Under the pieces are notes generated by a model. That model had not been told where the DNA came from. It ran no database searches and worked only from the letters and a program-made list of their open reading frames with translations. A program made the translations under genes and the position numbers. From positions 1 to 18,056 of the forward strand of contig JABJDN010000133.1 in assembly GCA_018665385.1 (NCBI GenBank): 18,056 nt of DNA, written 5' to 3'. This DNA is from Phycisphaerae bacterium (GTDB lineage: Bacteria > Planctomycetota > Phycisphaerae > Phycisphaerales > SM1A02). Shown here in pieces: positions 8,301-14,965 of this stretch. Numbering within the stretch: position 1 is the first letter of the stretch; every line of letters begins with the position of its first letter.

Positions 8301-8980
8301 GTTGTCACCTGCTCGATAAGTTGACCTTTTTCAAGGTGCAAAAGTGTGTTTGCCCACTCTGCCGTGCGTGGGTCATGTGTAACCATTACAATTGTTTGCC
8401 CTTGCTCTGTTTGCAAAATTTGCAATAAGTCCATAATGGCAGTGCCCGTTTCGCGATCAAGGTCACCAGTTGGTTCATCTGCAAGAAGAATGGTTGGCTC
8501 GGTAACAATGGCGCGGGCGATTGCGACTCGTTGCTCTTGACCACCAGAAAGTTGCCTTGGGTAATGGTTGTGCCTATCGCTAATACCTACAACATCAAGA
8601 GCGCGCGAGACTTTTCTATGTCTTTCATTACGAGATACGTTATGCAACAGCAGTGGAAGTTCTACATTTTCGTATGCAGTCAGTACAGGAATAAGGTTGT
8701 AGAGTTGGAATATGTACCCAATATGATCGGCTCTCCATTGTGCGAGTGCGTTGCGTCCGAGTGTGTGCATTGGAGCCCCATCAATTAGCAACTCGCCCTC
8801 GCTGGGCCTGTCTATGCCTGCAAGCAAGTTTAACAATGTTGTTTTGCCGGAACCAGATGGACCCATGAGCGCAACAAATTTTCCTTTCTCAATTTCTAAA
8901 TCAAGATTTCTAAGAGGCGTGATTTGCTCAGAACCACGATAGTAATGTTTCGTTAATTGTTTGCATTTAATGAGAGCCAT
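8297..8980 (-). CDS. LolD/MacB-type ABC transporter ATP-binding protein
   Basis: This cytoplasmic ATPase has 227 residues, the usual size for the LolD/MacB-N/FtsE group. Visible motifs are Walker A GPSGSGKT (40-47), Q-loop Gln92 in IFQLYNLIP, signature LSGGQEQR (144-151), Walker B and D-loop ILLADEPTGDLD (164-175) and H-loop His202 in VTHDP. The DEPTGDLD wording and the absence of membrane segments match ATPases that energise FtsX-type permeases, here the two encoded just downstream. The start ATG 8980 has a strong AAGGAG (8990-8995) nine bases upstream, inside the end of the adaptor gene. The spacing to the adaptor stop is one base and the downstream end overlaps the first permease by ATGA. 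The gene is one link in a tightly packed export operon. Confidence 0.92.
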   Translation of the reverse strand: MALIKCKQLTKHYYRGSEQITPLRNLDLEIEKGKFVALMGPSGSGKTTLLNLLAGIDRPSEGELLIDGAPMHTLGRNALAQWRADHIGYIFQLYNLIPVLTAYENVELPLLLHNVSRNERHRKVSRALDVVGISDRHNHYPRQLSGGQEQRVAIARAIVTEPTILLADEPTGDLDRETGTAIMDLLQILQTEQGQTIVMVTHDPRTAEWANTLLHLEKGQLIEQVTT

Positions 8981-8981
8981 T

Positions 8982-10220
8982 TTAATGAGCTCCTTCTAGT
9001 TGTACAACATCGCCTTGGGAAAAGTTGATGTCGCTTGTAATTATTTTTTCACCAGTAGATAGCCCAGACAGAACTTCTATCCAACCATCGAATTCGTTTT
9101 CGCCTAACACTATGCTTCTGTGATCTGCTAAACCTGTGCCTTTAGACAAGCCTGATATTACCCATACCTCAGGGTTCGCTTTATCTTGTATTGCGTCAAT
9201 TGGAATAAATACATGTTGTTCAGTCCATGTACCTGCCTCACTTGCTTCACGTTCAGGTTGTAAAATTTTCACACGTGCAAGCATGTCGGGTTTCAGTAGT
9301 GGCGAAGGATTGAGAATTTTAACTTTTGCTTCCATCGTATTCTTTTGTTGGTCTGCGCGATGAACGAAACGAAGCACTTCGCCTTCAAAAGTAGTGTTAG
9401 GCAAAACATCAACAATAATTTTTGCAGGATGCCCTACGCCAACGGAAGATACATCCGAAAGTGGTACGTCGGCTCGCACCTGCAACTTCGTTGGATCGTA
9501 TAAGTGTACGATATGCGATCCGTGTTCGCTTCCACCGAATCGTATCACTGATCCAGGTGATGCTATGAGTTCAATCACCACGCCATTGAGTGGCGACATT
9601 ACGGTGCAACGGTCAAGGGCAAGTTGCGCGGTATCACGAGCCACTTTTGCATCGTGCAGGGATGCTTGAGCTATTTCAACATTTGCTTCTTCAGTTAAAA
9701 GTCGCAAACGAAGGCGTTCCACTGGCCCCGCTGCTAAAGACCCAGAATCAACAAGCGGTCTTTTGCGGTTGTATTCATCTGCGATTTCTTGCTTTTTTGC
9801 CTGAGCAGCATTGCATTTGCCTAGCCAGAGTTGCACTTTTGCGTCCGCAGCTTGAACTGCAAGTTCGTTATCTTCCGAAACGAGTTTTGCTAATGGTTGA
9901 CCTTTGTCGACAACATCGCCTTCAAGGACAAGCACCTCTTCAACAATTCCTTGCGTAAGTGCGCCTACATACACCGAGTAAGGTTCAGCTTCTACCCATC
10001 CTGGTGCTTGCACTATCGAACCTAGGTCTTCGCCTGTTTCTTGAGGTATGTCTGTGACAACGTCACGGATAACAACAGTAACAGCTTCGACTTTCGTTGA
10101 TGGTCGTATAGATTGCCAACTTGCATAGATAAGTACACACGCAGTAACTGCGATGATTGCTACTGGGACTCCTAAGCGAGTCAAGAAACGTCTTTTTGGT
10201 TGTGGGATAGTAGTATTCAT
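8982..10220 (-). CDS. Periplasmic adaptor (membrane fusion) protein, HlyD/MacA type
   Basis: The protein has 412 residues. A basic N-terminus and one membrane anchor (about 17-34) are followed by a short acidic linker (52-70), then the adaptor domains: the first half of a lipoyl domain (about 83-117, with VLVLEGDVVDKGQPLAKLV), an alpha-helical hairpin rich in Ala, Glu and Lys (about 118-202), the second lipoyl half (about 203-225), a beta-barrel (about 245-322) and a membrane-proximal domain (about 335-410). Adaptors of this type bridge the inner-membrane pump and the outer-membrane channel and can gate substrates. The phrase QAPGWVEAEPYSVYV before the lipoyl domain resembles planctomycete adaptors annotated as RND/Cus-like; that is from memory. 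Here the neighbours are an ABC ATPase and FtsX permeases, not an RND pump, so a MacA-like role is most likely. The start overlaps the outer-membrane factor stop as ATGA (10217-10220). Confidence 0.9.
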   Translation of the reverse strand: MNTTIPQPKRRFLTRLGVPVAIIAVTACVLIYASWQSIRPSTKVEAVTVVIRDVVTDIPQETGEDLGSIVQAPGWVEAEPYSVYVGALTQGIVEEVLVLEGDVVDKGQPLAKLVSEDNELAVQAADAKVQLWLGKCNAAQAKKQEIADEYNRKRPLVDSGSLAAGPVERLRLRLLTEEANVEIAQASLHDAKVARDTAQLALDRCTVMSPLNGVVIELIASPGSVIRFGGSEHGSHIVHLYDPTKLQVRADVPLSDVSSVGVGHPAKIIVDVLPNTTFEGEVLRFVHRADQQKNTMEAKVKILNPSPLLKPDMLARVKILQPEREASEAGTWTEQHVFIPIDAIQDKANPEVWVISGLSKGTGLADHRSIVLGENEFDGWIEVLSGLSTGEKIITSDINFSQGDVVQLEGAH

Positions 10221-11545
10221 TTGTAGATTCCTGTAAACGTTCCGCCGACTGCTCGTTCAAGAGCAATAACGGTAGTGGAAACAATGAGTGCATCTTGCAA
10301 CTTGTGTTGCTTCGCTGTAATAAGTTCCCGTTGGATAGGTATAAGCTGAAGTGGGTGAAACTCGCCACGTTTGTTTGCGTCCACGGCTCGCTCTAAGGAT
10401 GTTTCTGTTGCGCGTACAATTTGCGAATCGATATCTAGTTCCAAAGTAGATGACAAGAATGATTCATGAAGTGTTCGAACTTCTTTTACTACTGTACGCA
10501 TAGCATCGATGTATTCAAACATTGATTGTTGCATTTTAGAATCTGCAACAGATTCTTTTGCATCGCCGTCGAGCGCAATGGTGATTGATCCACCAGGAAG
10601 AATTGCTTGACGGTCACCAAAGTTTTCATTAAACATAACGCTTGCAGAGATGAGTGGAGGATTCGCAAGACCAATTTCTGCTGATCGTTTTGTAATGATT
10701 GCACGTTTTGTTGCGAGGTCTAGGCGTTGCTCAATTGCAAAGGATAGAAGTGTTACATCGGTATAGTCAGTGTAGTTTGTAAGTTGCAATGGTATGACAT
10801 CTAAAACACTTTCAACTTCTGGGCAGCCCATTGCATGGAGCAATTCTAAACTTGCTATAGCAAGCTTATTCACCGCTTGTTGCGAAGTGTGTTCTGATTG
10901 AAGCATAGAAATACGCGCTTTATCGATGGCATTCCCTGAAGCTTCACCAGCCGAAGCGTGCTCGATTGTAATTTCCAGTGCACGTCTCGCAAGTGTTGTG
11001 TCTTGCTCAGCTAGCTCCAACAGAGTTGCATAATTCGATACCGTTAGGTGTTTGGTGCGAACATCTGCAACAACTTCAATAGTCCTGCTTGCTGCAGTAA
11101 GAATTGCTTGCTGTAGAGTTTGTTCAGCTGCAGCGATTCGGTCGGGTCTAGTCCAGAGCCAACTCAAGCCTTGCATTCCTTGCAGTATTATTGGAGCACC
11201 AGATAAGCCATCAATCGCAATCCCAAAAGCGCCATTTATTGTTGGGTTCGCTGGAAGTTCTGCTTGCGCTATCTCAGCTCTGCGTTGCACGATGATAGAT
11301 AAATCGCGTTTCAAAAGCGCATCGTGGGTAATTGCGTATGCGAGGGCGGCATCTGCTGAGAGTGATTCGCCGGGTTGCCAAGCTTGCGATTCATCGATGA
11401 CGACCGGTAGTTGCTTTTGAGCGAGATTGCGAGCCGATTGCACATCTTTGGTTGCATCGATCGATGCTGCACAACCAGTCAGGAGTGAGAACACACTAAT
11501 TTGAATTATTCGTTGCAGTTTGAAACTGCGTACATTTGGAAACAT
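10217..11545 (-). CDS. TolC/CusC-like outer-membrane efflux lipoprotein
   Basis: The protein has 442 residues from ATG 11545. This start is preferred over the longer frame (11575) because AAAGGA lies seven bases upstream and the protein then opens directly with a lipoprotein signal whose lipobox SLLTGC places the acylated Cys at 25. The rest is long amphipathic helices rich in Ala, Glu, Gln and Leu arranged as two similar halves (about 55-230 and 260-440), with short strand-like stretches between them, as in outer-membrane efflux proteins of the TolC/CusC/OprM family. These form trimeric beta-barrel and alpha-tunnel conduits across the outer membrane and periplasm. In this cluster it should dock on the adaptor encoded immediately downstream (4-bp ATGA overlap) and complete a MacAB-TolC-like exporter. 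Sequence in this family diverges strongly, so assignment rests on composition, length, lipobox and context. Confidence 0.85.
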   Translation of the reverse strand: MFPNVRSFKLQRIIQISVFSLLTGCAASIDATKDVQSARNLAQKQLPVVIDESQAWQPGESLSADAALAYAITHDALLKRDLSIIVQRRAEIAQAELPANPTINGAFGIAIDGLSGAPIILQGMQGLSWLWTRPDRIAAAEQTLQQAILTAASRTIEVVADVRTKHLTVSNYATLLELAEQDTTLARRALEITIEHASAGEASGNAIDKARISMLQSEHTSQQAVNKLAIASLELLHAMGCPEVESVLDVIPLQLTNYTDYTDVTLLSFAIEQRLDLATKRAIITKRSAEIGLANPPLISASVMFNENFGDRQAILPGGSITIALDGDAKESVADSKMQQSMFEYIDAMRTVVKEVRTLHESFLSSTLELDIDSQIVRATETSLERAVDANKRGEFHPLQLIPIQRELITAKQHKLQDALIVSTTVIALERAVGGTFTGIYK

Positions 11546-11552
11546 GTAAAAG

Positions 11553-11558
11553 TCCTTT
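11553..11558 (-). promoter_or_regulatory. Shine-Dalgarno AAAGGA that fixes the start of the outer-membrane factor
   Basis: AAAGGA on the minus strand is seven bases before ATG 11545. The alternative in-frame start at 11575 would place these bases inside the coding sequence and add ten residues with two Cys ahead of the lipoprotein signal. The signal plus this site decide for 11545. Confidence 0.6.
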
Positions 11559-11581
11559 TCATAGAGACAACACACACATCA

Positions 11582-11599
11582 TGTAAAGAGTGTAAAAAG
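11582..11599. repeat. Two imperfect 9-bp tandem units (TGTAAAGAG, TGTAAAAAG)
   Basis: On the plus strand TGTAAAGAG is followed directly by TGTAAAAAG (one mismatch) and then a partial third unit starting TGTA. They lie in the 70-bp spacer between the Cys-rich gene and the outer-membrane factor gene. They could be a regulator binding site or mRNA-processing region, or chance in AT-rich spacer DNA. No clear terminator hairpin was seen in this spacer, so transcription may continue through it. Confidence 0.3.
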
Positions 11600-11615
11600 T
11601 GTAGGTCTATGAAAT

Positions 11616-12071
11616 TTAGACTTGCAGAATGATAGCACCACGCAATGGAGGCGCGTTGCTATAGCCGATTTTCGAAATGTTGGGAACGGGCGGGCCGTGC
11701 GACACTGCCATGATGCGTTGGTCATGCGAGAACAAATCAAGAGTTGCAAAGAAAGGTGCAGGTGTAGTAGCACCGATGATATCGATTGGTGCTGTCCACT
11801 GCGGTGTAGCCACTGCGCCTTTGATAGTGCAGCCACAGTCTCCATCGCAAGGAACATTTTCTAAGCCATCGTCAGTTTTTTCTTCTGCAATACAAGATGT
11901 TTTTTGCTTTTGGCAACAAGAAGTGTCGTCAACAATAGTAACTGCGACTTCAGTTGCGCAACAGGATGAAGGAGCGCCTGTAGCAGTCTTCACAATGCAA
12001 CAACATAAAGGCATGGTGAATACAAGCACCATTGCCATCATGTGAGTAAAGATTCCGTGTCTGTGATACAT
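11616..12071 (-). CDS. Cys-rich exported small protein, possibly metal-binding
   Basis: The protein has up to 151 residues. An N-terminal hydrophobic stretch (about 11-25) fits a signal peptide or membrane anchor and ends in three adjacent cysteines (23-25). In total there are 11 Cys in the first 81 residues, grouped as CCC (23-25), CC (37-38), CC (52-53), Cys60 and CDGDCGC (75-81). The second half is Pro/Ala-rich with no Cys and ends in a short hydrophobic tail. Such clustering suggests soft-metal binding (Cu, Zn, Cd) or redox chemistry in the envelope. I recall short Cys-rich proteins beside planctomycete heavy-metal efflux genes, but no family name is certain. It is the first gene of the efflux cluster. 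The start is uncertain: ATG 12071 has no SD and lies only ten bases after a good -10 box, while ATG 12041 (Met11, with Met12 next) would leave a normal short leader and keep the signal peptide intact. Confidence 0.7.
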   Translation of the reverse strand: MYHRHGIFTHMMAMVLVFTMPLCCCIVKTATGAPSSCCATEVAVTIVDDTSCCQKQKTSCIAEEKTDDGLENVPCDGDCGCTIKGAVATPQWTAPIDIIGATTPAPFFATLDLFSHDQRIMAVSHGPPVPNISKIGYSNAPPLRGAIILQV

Positions 12072-12081
12072 CGAACTCGTT

Positions 12082-12109
12082 AGTATACCCTCAACGGTTT
12101 CTGAAGCAA
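12082..12109 (-). promoter_or_regulatory. Candidate sigma-70-like promoter for the efflux operon
   Basis: On the minus strand TTGCTT (12104-12109) and TATACT (12082-12087) are separated by 16 bases. The -10 box matches TATAAT at five of six positions; the -35 box matches TTGACA at three. Transcription would begin about 12073-12076, almost at ATG 12071, so the message is leaderless or translation starts at ATG 12041. Planctomycete promoter consensus is poorly known, so this is tentative. Confidence 0.4.
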
Positions 12110-12138
12110 TTAAAATGCATTATTTGTAAGAAAATACG

Positions 12139-12159
12139 CCCCTCGTCCAATAATAGGGG
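12139..12159. promoter_or_regulatory. Inverted repeat CCCCT-N11-AGGGG in the divergent region
   Basis: A perfect 5-bp inverted repeat (12139-12143 and 12155-12159) with an 11-bp AT-rich centre sits midway between the divergent efflux operon and the fucosidase gene. Its 16-bp centre-to-centre spacing is compatible with a dimeric regulator on one DNA face. A hairpin with a weak T-rich tail (TTTGTT) is an alternative reading. No function can be assigned from this sequence alone. Confidence 0.3.
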
Positions 12160-12171
12160 GTTTGTTATCTT

Positions 12172-12177
12172 TACTAT
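12172..12177 (+). promoter_or_regulatory. Candidate -10 box directly before the fucosidase start
   Basis: TACTAT lies six bases before ATG 12184, with no purine-rich SD between. This geometry would place the transcription start at or next to the ATG, as in leaderless messages. No convincing -35 box was seen at the expected distance. A stop codon in frame at 12154 and no upstream ATG/GTG/TTG rule out a longer protein. Confidence 0.25.
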
Positions 12178-12183
12178 GTACGC

Positions 12184-14187
12184 ATGATTGAATTACTTAC
12201 AGCTGCAGTTTTCGCGTATTCTCAACCTTCTGTACCAGACTCCAAATTAGATTGGTGGAGAGATTCCCGCTTTGGGATGTTTATTCATTGGGGTTTGTAC
12301 GCAGTTCCTGCTGGAACGTGGAAAGATAAAGGCACAGGCCATGCGGAGTGGATTCGCACTACAGCGCAAATTCCGCTTGAAGAATACGATGAATTTGTTC
12401 CGGAGTTTAATCCTGTTAATTTTGATGCAGACGCATGGTGCGCTATGGCTAACGACGCAGGCATGGGGTACGTAGTGATTACCACCAAGCACCACGATGG
12501 ATTCTGCTTGTTCGATTCTGAATATACAGATTTTGACATTATGTCCACACCATTTAAGCGGGACATTATGAAAGAGCTTGCAGAGGCAGCACCAAAACAC
12601 GATATTCACATGAGCTGGTACCACTCAATAATGGATTGGCACCACTCCGACTATTTACCAAGGCGTGGATGGGAAAAAGATCGCACTGCTGATGGGGCCG
12701 ACATGCAGCGATATAGAAAGTATTTGCATGCACAAGTTTCAGAATTACTCACCAATTATGGCCCAGTTGGCATCATGTGGTTTGATGGAGAGTGGGAATC
12801 AACTTGGCGTGGGTCATACGGCAAGGAGCTGTACGAATTGTGCGTTGGTTTGCAACCAGAAGTTATTGTGAATAACCGTCTGGGTGCACGCGGTGGCATG
12901 GAGGGATTGACTGGCATGGATGGGTACGCTGGCGGGTACGGTGGCGACTATATGACACCCGAGCAAGAAATTCCTGATGCTGTAGAACAAGGCATCGACT
13001 GGGAAACGTGCATGACGATGAATGGGCGCTGGGGATACAACATGGTCGACAAGAATTTCAAATCAACAACGGATTTGTTGCAGAAGTTGTCAGACATCGT
13101 ATCAAAGAGCGGCAATTTTTTACTGAATGTTGGACCAAAAGCAGACGGTACATTTCCTGAAGAATCAATTCAGCGATTGGAAGAAATAGGCGATTGGATG
13201 GACGTCAACGGGGAAGCCATTCATGGAACTGTTGGTAGTCCGTTTCAAGAATTAGATTGGGGCAGGGCTACGCAAAAATTTCACGATGAATCTACAACAC
13301 TCTATTTGCATGTGTTTGATTGGCCAGCCGATGGAGAGCTACTCGTGCCAGGACTTGCAGGCACCGTTACAAGCGCACGTGTGCTAGGTGGTAGCGATGT
13401 TTTGTATGAAATGGGGCAAGGTGAAATGACATTGCATTTGCCATCTGTGCAACCAAACGAGCACATTAGCGTTGTTGCCGTAGAAGTACAAGGGAAACCT
13501 GTCGTGTACGAATCGCCTAAAATCACAATAAGTGCTGATACTTTCGTGCATACCCTCAAAGTAACACTATCGGTTGGTTCAGAAGATTTGGATATTCGGT
13601 ATTCGACAAACGACAACACGCAATTCCAAATTTATAATAAGCCTTTTGAAATAGATACAACTACAACTATTTTTGCACAAAGTTACGATGGCGATCAAGC
13701 CGTAAGCAAAATTGTTTCGAAAGCGGTTACAAAAACAGCGCCTCGTAGTGCAGACGAACTGCAAGCAAACGTACATGGAAAACTGTCCCTCAGTGTGTAC
13801 GAAGGTGATTGGGACGAGTTGCCTAACTTCAGCTTGCTTACACCAACGGAAAGAACGACGGATTCATCATTTTCGATTCCAGAACGTGAATTTGTAGCAC
13901 GGGTATACACTGGATTCATATACGCTCCAAGTACAGACATGTATATGTTTGCGTTATCGAGTGACGATGGCTCACGTTTTTCCATAGGCGATGATGTAGT
14001 TATAGATAATGATGGCTTGCATGGCGCTCAAGTTGTGCAAGGCGCGATAGCACTTGCACAAGGGTGGCATGCGTGCAAAGTGGAATGGTTTAACAAAACT
14101 GGCGGTGGCTCGCTCGGTTTGAACATGGGCGTAGTAGGTGAGCCTCTCATTGCTATACCTAGTGCATCGCTGTCTACGGCAAAATGA
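12184..14187 (+). CDS. GH29 alpha-L-fucosidase with chitobiase-like C-terminal and PA14 domains
   Basis: The protein has 667 residues and hydrolyses alpha-L-fucosides, probably on algal or host glycans outside the cytoplasm. The GH29 barrel spans about 22-345: RFGMFIHWGLYAVPAGTW (29-46), KHHDGF (102-107) and the nucleophile Asp201 in MWFDGEW. Residues 346-435 fit the beta-sandwich usual after this barrel. Next comes a chitobiase/hexosaminidase C-terminal-like domain (about 442-520, with IRYSTND) and a PA14 domain (about 527-655, with FALSSDDGSRFSIGDDVVIDNDG). PA14 domains bind or present carbohydrate and are frequent in planctomycete secreted enzymes. The N-terminus is short and hydrophobic (1-13) without positive charge, a weak signal peptide whose likely cut is near Ser13. 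No SD precedes the ATG. The 3' end overlaps the glycosyltransferase gene by ATGA, suggesting a two-gene operon. Confidence 0.92.
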   Translation: MIELLTAAVFAYSQPSVPDSKLDWWRDSRFGMFIHWGLYAVPAGTWKDKGTGHAEWIRTTAQIPLEEYDEFVPEFNPVNFDADAWCAMANDAGMGYVVITTKHHDGFCLFDSEYTDFDIMSTPFKRDIMKELAEAAPKHDIHMSWYHSIMDWHHSDYLPRRGWEKDRTADGADMQRYRKYLHAQVSELLTNYGPVGIMWFDGEWESTWRGSYGKELYELCVGLQPEVIVNNRLGARGGMEGLTGMDGYAGGYGGDYMTPEQEIPDAVEQGIDWETCMTMNGRWGYNMVDKNFKSTTDLLQKLSDIVSKSGNFLLNVGPKADGTFPEESIQRLEEIGDWMDVNGEAIHGTVGSPFQELDWGRATQKFHDESTTLYLHVFDWPADGELLVPGLAGTVTSARVLGGSDVLYEMGQGEMTLHLPSVQPNEHISVVAVEVQGKPVVYESPKITISADTFVHTLKVTLSVGSEDLDIRYSTNDNTQFQIYNKPFEIDTTTTIFAQSYDGDQAVSKIVSKAVTKTAPRSADELQANVHGKLSLSVYEGDWDELPNFSLLTPTERTTDSSFSIPEREFVARVYTGFIYAPSTDMYMFALSSDDGSRFSIGDDVVIDNDGLHGAQVVQGAIALAQGWHACKVEWFNKTGGGSLGLNMGVVGEPLIAIPSASLSTAK

Positions 14188-14882
14188 AACTTTCCTTTAT
14201 CATTCCAGCTTGGAACGAGGAAGCATTAATTAGTGCCACAATTGCATCTTTACACAGTTCTGCAAGTGCGTTTGAGTATGAAATAATTGTTGCTAATGAT
14301 GCATCAGACGACAGAACCGCAGAAATTGCAGATGCTCAAGGCGCGATTGTAGTGCATTGCGATAATCGCCAAATAGGACCCACGCGAAACGATGGTGCGA
14401 ATGTTGCATCCGGCGATGTCTTTATATTTGTTGATGCAGATACTATTGTGCAAAAAGAAGTTGTGCACGAAACAGTTAAGGCAATTGAAAGCGGAGCAGT
14501 TGCGGGGGGGAGTTTTCCAAGGTTTGACGGAAAAATCCCTTTCATTGCTAAGTGTCTTTCAAATGTGTTGGAATTTGGTTTTAAATTGAAGGGTGTTTCA
14601 GCAGGTGCGTATATATTTTGTACTCGAGAAGCATTTTTGAAATCGGGCGGATTCGATCCTAAATTTTATGCAGCAGAAGAAGTTCATTTTTCCTACAGCC
14701 TGCATACATATGGTCCGTTTAAAACGATTGATTCGCATGTGGTCACTTCTGGTAGAAAATTCCGAACGCATTCGCTGTTTGAAATATTTCCAACATTATT
14801 TCTAGTTTCTATTCCTGGCATTCGAAACATTAAAAAACGCAAGAAATTGTGGTACGGTGAACGTCGAAATGAGAGCACATAA
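14184..14882 (+). CDS. Family 2 glycosyltransferase
   Basis: This is a 232-residue GT-A fold enzyme. N-terminal FIIPAWNEE (5-13) is the nucleotide-binding start of GT2. The phrase RNDGANVASGD (68-78) followed by FVDADT (82-87), with the metal-binding DAD at 84-86, is typical of the short soluble GT2 group that transfers sugars to lipid or glycan acceptors. A region near 165-170 with AAEEVHFS may supply the catalytic base. The C-terminus has a hydrophobic stretch (about 200-212) and then a Lys/Arg-rich tail, suggesting peripheral association with the inner membrane. Donor and acceptor cannot be told. The ATG overlaps the fucosidase stop by four bases and has no SD of its own, so translation is likely coupled. 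Pairing a sugar-building enzyme with a secreted sugar-removing enzyme is unusual. It converges on the lipoprotein hydrolase gene 83 bp away. Confidence 0.9.
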   Translation: MKLSFIIPAWNEEALISATIASLHSSASAFEYEIIVANDASDDRTAEIADAQGAIVVHCDNRQIGPTRNDGANVASGDVFIFVDADTIVQKEVVHETVKAIESGAVAGGSFPRFDGKIPFIAKCLSNVLEFGFKLKGVSAGAYIFCTREAFLKSGGFDPKFYAAEEVHFSYSLHTYGPFKTIDSHVVTSGRKFRTHSLFEIFPTLFLVSIPGIRNIKKRKKLWYGERRNEST

Positions 14883-14898
14883 TGGCGAAGAAGACACC

Positions 14899-14913
14899 CG
14901 CATCATGCGTTTT
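14899..14913 (+). terminator. Weak intrinsic terminator candidate after the glycosyltransferase
   Basis: CGCA-TCA-TGCG (14899-14909) is a 4-bp stem with a 3-base loop followed at once by TTTT (14910-14913), 17 bases past the glycosyltransferase stop. The stem is short for an intrinsic terminator, but position and T-run fit. Confidence is low. Confidence 0.3.
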
Positions 14914-14938
14914 ATACAATCAAATACACAATAACACG

Positions 14939-14964
14939 AAGAATTATGCCTCCGTTCAATTCTT
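14939..14964. terminator. Inverted repeat between convergent genes, possible bidirectional terminator
   Basis: AAGAATT (14939-14945) and AATTCTT (14958-14964) form a perfect 7-bp inverted repeat around a 12-base loop, one base beyond the stop of the minus-strand hydrolase. The stem is AT-rich and there is no clean T-run, so termination is only a possibility. Confidence 0.25.
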
Positions 14965-14965
14965 A

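Noticed and set aside
9590..9958. 122-codon plus-strand frame opposite the adaptor gene
   Set aside because: It is antisense to the adaptor hairpin, and its Leu/Gln/His-rich sequence reflects the reverse of Ala/Glu-rich helices.
11546..11575. Longer N-terminus for the outer-membrane factor (start 11575)
   Set aside because: The ten added residues precede a complete lipoprotein signal, and the SD at 11553-11558 would be inside the coding sequence.
7041..12071. Whether the efflux cluster is a recently acquired element
   Set aside because: No integrase, transposase, tRNA gene, flanking direct repeats or obvious composition shift was seen in the window.
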